From positions 1 to 37,246 of the forward strand of contig JADGAL010000004.1 of NCBI GenBank assembly GCA_015232025.1: a DNA stretch of 37,246 nucleotides. Direction: 5' to 3'. The stretch comes from Alphaproteobacteria bacterium. GTDB lineage: Bacteria; Pseudomonadota; Alphaproteobacteria; Rhodospirillales; Magnetospirillaceae. Below are positions 25,392 to 34,800 of this stretch, piece after piece; positions within the stretch are counted from its first letter, which is position 1; every line of letters begins with the position of its first letter. The translations under genes were made by a program, and so were the position numbers. The notes beneath the pieces are model-generated. The model was not told where the DNA came from. It searched no databases and saw only the letters and a list, made by a program, of their open reading frames with translations.

Positions 25392-25411
25392 ATTCCCGCG
25401 AAAGCGGGAAT
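25392..25411. repeat. REP-like palindrome (ATTCCCGC-GAAA-GCGGGAAT)
   Basis: Perfect 8-bp arms around GAAA, the common dispersed proteobacterial palindrome. It adjoins the right end of the IS1111-like element and seems to be its insertion target. Confidence 0.75.
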
Positions 25412-25469
25412 CCATCGTGCCGCCGCATCCTATTTGGCGGATCACTCCATCGCCACACCCCAAAATGGA

Positions 25470-25488
25470 CCCCCGCTTTTCGCGGGGG
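25470..25488. repeat. Second REP-like palindrome (CCCCCGC-TTTTC-GCGGGGG)
   Basis: Seven-bp GC arms, inverted relative to the palindrome about 60 bases to the left, followed by TGACG as in paired REP units. It lies just beyond the stop of the lrp-type gene and might double as its transcription terminator. Confidence 0.65.
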
Positions 25489-25511
25489 TGACGCGCCAAG
25501 GAAGGCGAAGG

Positions 25512-26012
25512 CTATTCCTGCTCGGGCTCGGGGCCGGCCTGGACGTCGATCGGCACGCCCGGTTCCTGCTTCGAACTGCGAATCCCCAGCGCGGACTTGA
25601 CGTGGCTGATATTGGGCGCCGCCGTCAGCCGGGTGGTGAGGAAGCGCTGGTAGTCGTCCCAGTCATGCGCCACCACCTTCAGCAGGAAGTCGGTCTCGCC
25701 GGCCAGCATGTGGCACTCGCGCACCTCGGGCCAGCCCTGGACCAGCGCCTCGAACGCCTTGAGGTCGGCCTCGGCCTGGCTGTTCAGCCCGACATGGGCG
25801 AAGACGGTGACGTTGAAGCCCAGCGCCGCCGGATCGATCTGGGCGTGGTAGCCGCGGATGAAGCCCGCCTCCTCCAGCGCGCGCACCCGCCTTAGGCAGG
25901 GCGGCGCCGAAATCCCCGCCCGCCGGGCGAGTTCCACATTGGTCATCCGCCCGTCCGCCTGCAAATCGCTAAGGATGCGGCGGTCGATCCGGTCCAGCTT
26001 GACCCGTTGCAT
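25512..26012 (-). CDS. Lrp/AsnC family transcriptional regulator
   Basis: A 166-aa feast/famine regulator: N-terminal HTH (LDRIDRRILSDLQADGRMTNVELARRAGISAPPCLRRVRALEEAG) and C-terminal RAM ligand domain (VTVFAHVGLNSQ, CHMLAGETDFLLKVVAHD). It normally binds amino acids and forms octamers. ATG 26012 is chosen because the HTH starts four residues later and a good promoter ends just upstream; a 42-codon extension would run through that promoter. No divergent amino-acid transporter gene is present, so target genes are unknown. Confidence 0.9.
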   Translation of the reverse strand: MQRVKLDRIDRRILSDLQADGRMTNVELARRAGISAPPCLRRVRALEEAGFIRGYHAQIDPAALGFNVTVFAHVGLNSQAEADLKAFEALVQGWPEVRECHMLAGETDFLLKVVAHDWDDYQRFLTTRLTAAPNISHVKSALGIRSSKQEPGVPIDVQAGPEPEQE

Positions 26013-26046
26013 GGAAAATGCGTCTCCCAATCCCCTTTGCGCAATT

Positions 26047-26075
26047 ATATTACAATGGGCTGGTGGAGACGCCAA
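26047..26075 (-). promoter_or_regulatory. Probable promoter of the lrp-type gene
   Basis: On the minus strand TTGGCG, 17-base spacer, TAATAT (with an overlapping TATAAT three bases on). Predicted start near 26040, leader about 28 nt. It overlaps the dead end of the radical-SAM pseudogene, so the regulator has its own promoter. Confidence 0.5.
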
Positions 26076-27618
26076 GCGCAACAATTCCGCCGTCGACCGT
26101 CCCGCGCTTGGCGGGATCGCGAATCCGCGCCTCTTCAAGCGTCGCGATGGCCACCCAAGGGGTGATCGAACAGTCGCTCAACGCGACGGCGAGGTGGTCG
26201 TCCTTTTCCCTGACGCTGAGCTTGCGCCGCCAGAAATCGTCGAGCACCGCCGCCACCTGGTCGCTGGGCGCGCCGACATGGCGGACGATGTCGACGAAGC
26301 GCCGCGGAACGTCGATGAACGCGTAAATGTCCGCGGCGAACCGGTCGAGCGTGATCCGGGTCTCGGCCGCGCACGGTCGCGTGTCGATGAGGGTGCCGCC
26401 ATCCGAATCGCGCCAAAACACCAGAAGCGCATTGCGCTCGACGCGCCGCCAATTGGACACCGTCTTCCACAAACCTCCGAGATCGACCTTCGGAAAATGA
26501 TCGGCTACTTCAAAGTCATATTTGCTGGCAATCGCAAACACGTCATCGTCCCCAAACGGATAAATATACCCTTGCCACTTATATATTCTTATGTTTGCAA
26601 CCCAAGTTCATCCGAACGTTCGAAGGCTGGACTGGACCTAACCATGTTGATATGCGATAAAATATTTGGGCACTGTAAATGAAAAATTCTTTCCGCAATT
26701 TCGATAGAGTCCTGAATGTCAGACTGCCCTTCTCCCGGAAACCCAACCAAGATGTTCCAATTGCATCTGATGTTCGCTTCCTTGGCGTATTTCAGCATCG
26801 CCACGTTGGTCAACGCGGTCACGCCTTTGTCGATGTACTTGAGTACATTGGTCGACAGTGATTCCACGCCGGCCTGCAACGCCCCGAACCCGGATCGCCT
26901 AGCCTTTTGCACGGCTCGGCGAGACATGTTCGACTTCACCGAGCCCATCAGGGTTAGGTTCGCGTCGGTCGAAATCAGTTCGTCGCAAACGTTTTCGATC
27001 AGCTTGCTCGACAGGATGCTGTCGGCGAAGCGCAACTGGCGAATGCCATGGCCGTCGACGATGTGGGCGATGTCGCGAAGAATGCGCCGGCTCGATTTCG
27101 CGCGATATTTTTTCCGGAAACGCCCGCTTCAGCCGCTTCGCCAGCGCGAGGGATGGCGAGAGCTGTAAATAGATGCACTCGAAGCCTATCACATCATAGG
27201 CATCCCAGGAAATATTGTTTAAACACTCTTCCAGGAACCCCCTTACCAATTTTGCCGTTTCCAATATATATTCAGAATATGCGAACTTTTGTCGCAGAGC
27301 GCTGCTCCTGTACTCATCGATGTATAAATCCGCCGTCGCCTGCGTCTCGGGAAACGCATCCAGCGCGAACATCCATTCGGCGCTATGGCGTATTTGGGCC
27401 AAGTCGAGTATTTTCGAGCAAAGTTGATTCAGCGGTAGGCCATCCCGAGCGGCCGCGGCGGCAAGCGCCGTTTCGACGGTCTTCTGCCATGCGATGTTCA
27501 GGTAGTGGATATCGCAGGTGGTGTCGGGATGTTCGAGGGCGATGGCTTTGAGATTGCTCAACCCCATCGCCGGTCCGGTGGAGTCGCGCCAAGGCATGGC
27601 TACCAGCGCGATGCGCAT
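26050..27618 (-). pseudogene. RiPP-associated B12-binding radical SAM methyltransferase, disrupted
   Basis: Three pieces of one gene remain. Piece 1 (27618 to about 27100) is the cobalamin-binding N-terminus: MRIALVAMPW, WDAYDVIGFECIY, SLALAKRLKRAFPE. Piece 2 (about 27110 to 26589) is the later radical-SAM barrel: GVESLSTNVLKYIDKGVTAL, WNILVGFPGE. Piece 3 (about 26585 to 26050) is the C-terminus: YIYPFGDDDVFAIASKYDFE onward. Between pieces 1 and 2 the middle is gone, including the CxxxCxxC cluster motif, and the frame changes. Between 2 and 3 a one-base loss near an A-run at about 26595 shifts frame. It cannot make an active enzyme. Local GC is lower than around it, suggesting horizontal origin. 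GGGGAGG still precedes the ATG. Confidence 0.82.
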
Positions 27619-27741
27619 CGAGTATGAACCTCCCCGTCCGAGAGTTTCCGAGTGTGGCCACTTCGCGTCATATCACAAGCGGAAAATGGCATGCCCCCTC
27701 AACCGCCACAATTCACAACCGTTTCTTGGAGTTATTCCGAC

Positions 27742-27770
27742 TTGCATGGATCGCCCCAGGCCACTACATT
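27742..27770 (+). promoter_or_regulatory. Probable peroxiredoxin promoter
   Basis: TTGCAT (27742-27747), 17-base spacer, TACATT (27765-27770). Predicted start near 27777 and a leader of about 26 nt containing AAGGAG. No OxyR-like repeat was obvious. Confidence 0.55.
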
Positions 27771-27802
27771 GCCGGCCGAAACTACCCGAAGGAGCCCCAT
27801 AA

Positions 27803-29484
<1,682 letters not shown>

Positions 29485-29538
29485 ACCAAAGGCTAGAACG
29501 CGGGCGGCCCGGCGCCAATGACCCGGCGGGGGGAATGG

Positions 29539-30432
29539 ATGGACTGGGACAAGTTGCGGGTGTTTCACGCGGTCGCCGAGGCGGGCAGCTTCACGCATGC
29601 CGGCGACACGCTGAACCTGAGCCAATCGGCGGTCAGCCGCCAGATCAGCGCCCTTGAAGAGAGCCTGAGCGTGCCCCTGTTCCACCGGCACGCGCGCGGC
29701 CTGATTCTGACCGAGCAGGGTGAAATCCTGTTCCATACGGCGCGCGACGTGTTCGGCAAATTGGGCATGGCCCAGGCGCGCATCTCCGACTCGAGGGACC
29801 AGCCGCGCGGGCCGCTGAAGATCACCACCACGGTGGCCTTCGGCTCGCTGTGGCTGACCCCGAGGCTGAAGGAATTCATCGAGCTTTATCCCGAGATCGG
29901 CGTCACCGTGGTCCTGGACGACGGCGAACTCGACCTGTCGATGCGCGAAGCCGACGTCGCGATCCGCATGATGCCGCCGCGCCAGCCCGATTTGGTGCAG
30001 CGCCATTTGACCACCATGCATTATCACGTCTACGCGGCGCCGGAATATCTGAAGGTGCACGGCGTTCCGAAGACGCCCGAGGACCTCGACGACCACCGCA
30101 TCATCATCTGGGGCCAGGACGGCCGGCCGCCGGTCCATCGCGTCAACTGGCTGCTGGAAGCCGGCCTGCGCCCCAACGTGACGCGCACCCCGATTCTCAA
30201 GGTCAACAACATCTACGGGATTCTGCGCGCCGTGCAGTCCGGCCTGGGCCTCGCCGCCCTGCCCGGCTATCTGGCCGACGAGGCCACCAACATGGTCGAA
30301 GTCCTTCCCGAACTGCGCGGCCCGGCCTTCGACGCCTATTTCGTCTATCCCGAGGAGCTTAGGCACTCGAAGCGCATCGCCGTGTTCCGCGATTTCCTGA
30401 TCCGCAAGATCGGCGGCGCGCAACCCGCCTAA
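29539..30432 (+). CDS. LysR family transcriptional regulator
   Basis: A 297-aa regulator. N-terminal winged HTH (MDWDKLRVFHAVAEAGSFTHAGDTLNLSQSAVSRQISALE) and a type 2 periplasmic-binding-like effector domain from about 90. I prefer ATG 29539 over the in-frame ATG at 29518 because GGGGGGAA precedes it and homologues start with MDWDKLR. It follows trxB by about 54 bases and could be co-transcribed or sense redox state, but it lacks the paired cysteines of OxyR. Effector unknown. Confidence 0.9.
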   Translation: MDWDKLRVFHAVAEAGSFTHAGDTLNLSQSAVSRQISALEESLSVPLFHRHARGLILTEQGEILFHTARDVFGKLGMAQARISDSRDQPRGPLKITTTVAFGSLWLTPRLKEFIELYPEIGVTVVLDDGELDLSMREADVAIRMMPPRQPDLVQRHLTTMHYHVYAAPEYLKVHGVPKTPEDLDDHRIIIWGQDGRPPVHRVNWLLEAGLRPNVTRTPILKVNNIYGILRAVQSGLGLAALPGYLADEATNMVEVLPELRGPAFDAYFVYPEELRHSKRIAVFRDFLIRKIGGAQPA

Positions 30433-30576
30433 GCCCCCGCGACTCTTTCGGGTGGGTCTTCAGCCACACGAACGTCGAATGGCCCACCAATGCCTCGGCG
30501 CATTATGCGCTACGCGCATGGGGGGCCTGCTCTTTTGTCTATGGCACCCGTCAAGACGGCGCATAAATTAGCTTAT
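30433..30576. other. Noncoding stretch after the LysR gene
   Basis: No protein-like frame. It contains a hyphenated palindrome ATGCGC-TAC-GCGCAT at 30505-30519 and a possible GGTGGG/CCCACC pairing across 30460-30500. It becomes AT-rich towards 30560, ahead of the palindrome and candidate RNA. Nothing else recognised. Confidence 0.4.
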
Positions 30577-30601
30577 TGAAATATTGCTGCGCGATATTTC
30601 A
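30577..30601. promoter_or_regulatory. AT-rich palindrome, possible operator
   Basis: Perfect 8-bp arms TGAAATAT / ATATTTCA with a 9-base centre that is itself nearly symmetric. Strikingly AT-rich for this genome and placed directly before the candidate small RNA. It could be an operator overlapping a promoter (GATATT at 30593-30598 as a weak -10). The binding protein is unknown; the LysR gene just upstream is one candidate. Confidence 0.4.
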
Positions 30602-30687
30602 GTTTCGGGTACGCCCGATAGCGTCTCCCAGACGTGAAGCCTCCCTGTTCGACTTCAGCCCCCCGGTCCTCCGGGGGGCTTCTTTTT
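30602..30687 (+). ncRNA. Candidate small RNA with CCTCCC loop
   Basis: Between the AT-rich palindrome and a strong terminator lie three further small hairpins: TCGGG-TACG-CCCGA (about 30604-30617), CGTCT-CCC-AGACG (about 30622-30634) and TGAAG...CTTCA (about 30635-30657). The loop of the third exposes CCTCCC, an anti-Shine-Dalgarno motif. Serial hairpins with CCUCC-type loops and a terminator resemble the anti-SD small RNAs of alphaproteobacteria. No open frame is contained. Start is uncertain by tens of bases; it could instead be the LysR 3' UTR. Confidence 0.42.
30657..30687 (+). terminator. Rho-independent terminator
   Basis: Perfect 10-bp stem AGCCCCCCGG / CCGGGGGGCT with TCCT loop, then TCTTTTT. 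It ends plus-strand transcription from the LysR region or the candidate small RNA, about 225 bases after the LysR stop. Confidence 0.9.
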
Positions 30688-30912
30688 CAATGGCTTGGCG
30701 GGTGGTGGTAGGGCATCCACCCCGTCCGATTCGCGGCCTATCGGGCAACTGTCGGGCAATTTGGCCCGGACGGGCGGCGGGTGAACGCCCGCGGAGTGGT
30801 ATCTCCCGAATTTCCGCCGCTTTCGCCGATTTGGCTGGCGGGGCCCAACGGCCCGACTCGCTCCGGATCGGGAGGCGACGGAAGGCGCCGCGCCAGGGCG
30901 GGATGGGGTATG

Positions 30913-31104
30913 TCAGGCGGTCCAGGGATCGATCACGGTGAGGCCGGCGGCCACGAACGGGCTCGTGTCGCGCGACGCCACCGCGAAGCCGTGCGCGGCG
31001 GCGATCGCGGCGATGTAGCCATCGGGTGTGGGGAAGCCCATTCCGACGGCGCGAGCCTTGACGGCGATCTCCGCGTAGCGCCGCGCCGCCTGCGCAGCGG
31101 GAAG
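30913..31104 (-). pseudogene. vapC (PIN-domain toxin) C-terminal remnant
   Basis: About 63 residues match the end of VapC-type PIN ribonucleases: LPAAQAARRYAEIA, GFPTPDGYIAAIAAAHGF, VASRDTSPFVAAGLTVIDPW. The catalytic Asp of the late PIN motif (TPDGYIAAIA) and the SRDTSPF region are present, but the N-terminal half with the DTN motif is absent and replaced by ATPase-derived sequence in another frame. No vapB partner is visible. It is a broken toxin gene. Confidence 0.72.
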
Positions 31105-31804
31105 TTGGTGATCGTGGCGCCGTAGAACGGCCTGTCGCGCCCGACGATCAGGTTGGCCAGTCAGGTTCATGGGCATCTTCACCGGCTCCAACCGGGACAA
31201 GCATCTCGCCATCTTCGTTCTGGTTCAGGGCGTCGCGCGCCGCCTTGATGGCGAACATGGCGTTCAGCTCGGGCCGCCGCCCGAGAGCGTCGAAGGCGGC
31301 GAAGACGTCGTCCGGATCGAAGCGGTTGTCGGCCGCCAGCCGCTCGTTGAGCCAAACGGTGTAAGCGTCGGTGAAGGCGCGGGAGAGCTCTTCCGCGTTC
31401 TCAAGGCCATCGCGTTCTCCGAGGAGAGGGCGGCCTCCATCAAGACGTTGCTGGCCAACGACTCGGCCGCCCTCAGGAGCGAGTACATGGAGCGGTTCGA
31501 GACCGCGTTCGGGAGCCTCGAGCCGCTCCAGAAGGCCGTCCTGATCCGGCTTATCGAGCAAGGCGACAAGTTCGCGCCGTTCAGCGGCGACTCCCTGGCC
31601 GCCTACGGCCGCACCATGGGCGAGGATCCGCCGAACATCCCCGCGGTGCAGAAAGCCATCGCCGGACTGCGCGAGCAGGGCATCGTCTGGCAGCCGGCGC
31701 GCGGCGACTACGTTCTTGAGGACAGGGACATGGCCATCTGGTTTCGCTCGCGCGCGCCCGGGCAACTCGGCGTACCCGCCGTCGACCCCGACGGCGAAGG
31801 CTGA
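31095..31804 (+). pseudogene. AAA-type ATPase gene, C-terminal part, scrambled by inversions
   Basis: Pieces of one ATPase (archaeal-type AAA with C-terminal winged helix) lie in mixed orientation. Plus strand 31163-31201: RFMGIFTGSNRDK. Minus strand 31160-31095: LANLIVGRDRPFYGATITN. Minus strand about 31390-31270: FTDAYTVWLNERLAADNRFD and DALGRRPE. Plus strand about 31385-31804: LKAIAFSEERAASIKTLLAN, the wHTH-like SGDSLAAYGRTMGEDPPNI, and DYVLEDRDMAIWF. The expected order in homologues is TGSNRD, then GRDRPFYG, then RLAADNRFDPD, then the wHTH, so two internal segments are inverted. The Walker motifs are missing. The plus-strand tail from 31385 remains open but cannot form a working ATPase. 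Confidence 0.6.
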
Positions 31805-31828
31805 ACGGGCGCGGAGATATCGACCCCG

Positions 31829-34800
31829 TCAGGTCCGGTCGACTTCGAAGACCACGCTCATCGGCGCCGCCCCCGTGTGGCCGCGGTAGCGCACCGGCCC
31901 CTCATAGACGAAGGGCGCGGCCTTTCCGCCCTCCAGCTTTGTCTCGCGGACGAACAGGTGCAACGTGATGCCCAGCTTGTCGTGGTTGATGATCTCGCGG
32001 CCGCGGGCGCTGTCCGGCGTCGTCGCGTTCTGGCTTTGCCAGTGGAAGGTCGTCGCGTCGATCCAGTGGTCGAGGTAACGGTGATCCTCGGCCCTTCCCT
32101 GCTTGTTGATGGTCACCAGCAGCACGTGGACCTTCTTGTCCCTCAGCACCACGTGGCCGACGTTCCAATTGCCGGGGTTGAAGGTCTCCCCGAACAACTC
32201 GGGGATTTCTTCGCGCAGGAAGGGGCGGCCAATCGATAGATCCAGCGGATCGAGGACCGCCTTCAGGCGGGCGAAGGTGCGCATGTGCTCGTTGGCTTCG
32301 AGGTCGGCGTAGTCGGGATTGTTGGCCTTGAGGATGTAGCGCCCGTCGCGGGTCTTGGTGACGACGCGCAGGAGATACTGGTCGTCGCCGGCCTCGTCCT
32401 GGCGCTCGATGGCCATGATGCCGCCGGTGATCGACCCGGCGCTGGCCGAGGTGACCACTTCCAGCAGCAGGAGGTCGCCGTCGCGGATGGGGTTCTTGCC
32501 GCCGTTCATGGAATTGCCCGAGGCGCGGGCGATGAAATGGCGGGCGGGATCAAGGCGGCCATGGCCACTCCCCACGCCGTAGTGCTCCTCGGCATCGGCG
32601 CGGCCGGTCTTGAAGTGGCCGCAGGCGATGGGGAGGTTGGGGAAGAAGGCGAGTTCCGTGCGGGTGGGCCGGGTTCGCGTGAAGGACACCACCTCGGCCG
32701 TTGGCGTCGTGGCGGAACGACGCGCCTCATAGGCGGCGAGCCGATAGTCGACAAGCTCCTGGACCAGCGTCGACAGGATCTCGCGCTGGCCGGGATCGAC
32801 GGCGACGCTTGGCCGGAAATGGTCGCCATCCATCCGGAAGAAGCTCTTGGCGGTGGCGGCGCGGTTGCCCCCAATCCAGGCATTGACGGGATTGTCGCGC
32901 CAGTAGCGGATCCAGTCCTTGCCGGTGCCGTCTTCCGTCGCGCCCATGGTGTCGGGGAGATCGCTCAACAGCGGACGGCGGCGCCGCAGCACCTGCCACG
33001 ATCGCCTGGCGAGATCGGCCAGGACGGGTGCGGCCGACCACCCGTCCAGCTCTTGGAAGGCTTCGAGCAGGACCATCTTGAACGACTTGGTCATCGCCGT
33101 CGCCTCGACGTCGCGCAGGAACGCCCGGTGGGTTTCGGCCGCCGCGGCCTCGTCGTCGCCCAAATCGCCCATCGCCGCCACCAAGTCGAACCAACCGCCG
33201 TAGTCCTGGCGGACCCGCGACGGGCTGGCGCCGGCCCGATGGAATTCCGTCAGGGTGGGCCGGCGCCCCAGCCCGTCCCTCAGGGCGAGGTAGTCCTTGG
33301 TGGCGCCGTCGCCGTCGAGCGCCTTCAGGAACTCGATCAGTTCGAGGTCGTAATTGATGAAGCAGCCGGGCGGCAGTTCCAGCCGCCCGGCCTCGACCTT
33401 GCGCGCGAAGTCCGCCAGTTGTCGGTAGGTCGCGCCGATCTTGGCCAGCGCCTGCGGCTTGTGGAGGAAGCTTTGGTGGTTGCCGATGAAGTCGAGCGCC
33501 ACCAGGCCTTCCTTGCCGGGCGCCTTGCGCAGCCCGCGCCCGAGCTGCTGCAGGAACAGGATCTTCGATTCGGTGGGCCGCAGCATCAGCACGGTGTCGA
33601 TGCTGGGCAGGTCGACGCCCTCGTTGAAGAGGTCAACCGAGAAGATCACCTGCAGCCGCCCCTCGGCCAATCGCTCCAGCGCCTCGCCGCGACCCATGGC
33701 CGAACCCGCATAGACGGCGGCGGCGTGGACGCCGGCGGCGCGAAACTGATCGGCCATGTAATCGGCGTGCCGCTTCGAGACGCAGAAGGCGAGCGTGCGC
33801 CGCCCGGCCCGCGCCCGCCATTGCTTCAGGGCATGACGGGCGCGGGCCAGCGTGGCCAGCTTGTTGACCAGTTGCTCGGGGTCGAATCGTCCGCTGCGCC
33901 AGGGAACCTCCCGGTAATCCACCGTTTCGTCCCAGATGCCGTAGTAGTGGAAGGGCGCCAGCAGGCCGGCGGTGATCCCGGCGAACAGGTCGCAGCCATA
34001 GACCAGATTGTCGTCGCACAGCGACAGGATGTCGGATTGGTCGGTGCGGTCGGGGGTCGCGGTCAGGCCGAGCAGGAATTGGGGCGCGAAATGGCTGAGC
34101 AGCCGGCGATAGATCGGTGCGGCGGCGTGGTGGAATTCGTCGATGACGATGTAGTCGAAATGCCGGGGCGCGAATCGCTCCAGATGTGGCTTCTTTCCCA
34201 ACGTCTGGACCGAGGCGCACAGCACGTCCACTTGAGTGTCGCGGACCTGCCCGGCATAGAACCCGACCCGCGCCCGCGGGCGGATGCGCACGAAGGTCTC
34301 GGCGGCCTGGTGAAGGATTTCCTCGCGATGGGCGACGAACAGGACGCGACGGGCGGCCATTTGTTCCGCATCGAAGGCGGCCGCCCAAGTCTTGCCCAGG
34401 CCGGTGGCGAGGACGACGAGGCCACGGCGATAGCCGTCCCGCCGCGTGGCGGCCAACGCGGCGAGCGCTTCCACCTGCACCGGCGTCGGGACCGGGGGTG
34501 GCTCCCGTTCCTCGCTGCCGGGGGCGACCGCCCGGGGCTGTGGAACCCGTCGCGCCTCGTAGCGCTCGATCCAGGCGTCGGTCAACGGGACCGTGCGCCC
34601 ATCGCGGAACAGGCTTTCGAACCGCGCCCGCGCTTCGACGAAGCCGTCGTCACCGGGATAGTCGATGCGGTAGTTCCATTCCAGGCCATCGGTGAGCGCC
34701 ATGCGGCTGATGTTGCTCGAGCCGATGAAGGCGGTGCCCCGCAACCCGCCCTCCTCGCCGAAGCGGGCGAACAGGTAGGCCTTCATGTGGAAGCTGATCC

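Noticed and set aside
27619-27802. RiPP precursor peptide upstream of the radical-SAM remnant
   Set aside because: The only minus-strand frame seen is about 24 residues, without leader-like or core-like features.
30433-30656. 6S RNA or tRNA-like gene after LysR
   Set aside because: No long central bubble flanked by closing stem, and no T-loop sequence typical of tRNA; only local hairpins are supported.
31148-31765. 205-aa minus-strand frame as an intact gene
   Set aside because: Its first half is antisense of the ATPase tail; only a middle segment (FTDAYTVWLNERLAADNRFD) is protein-like and belongs to the scrambled ATPase.
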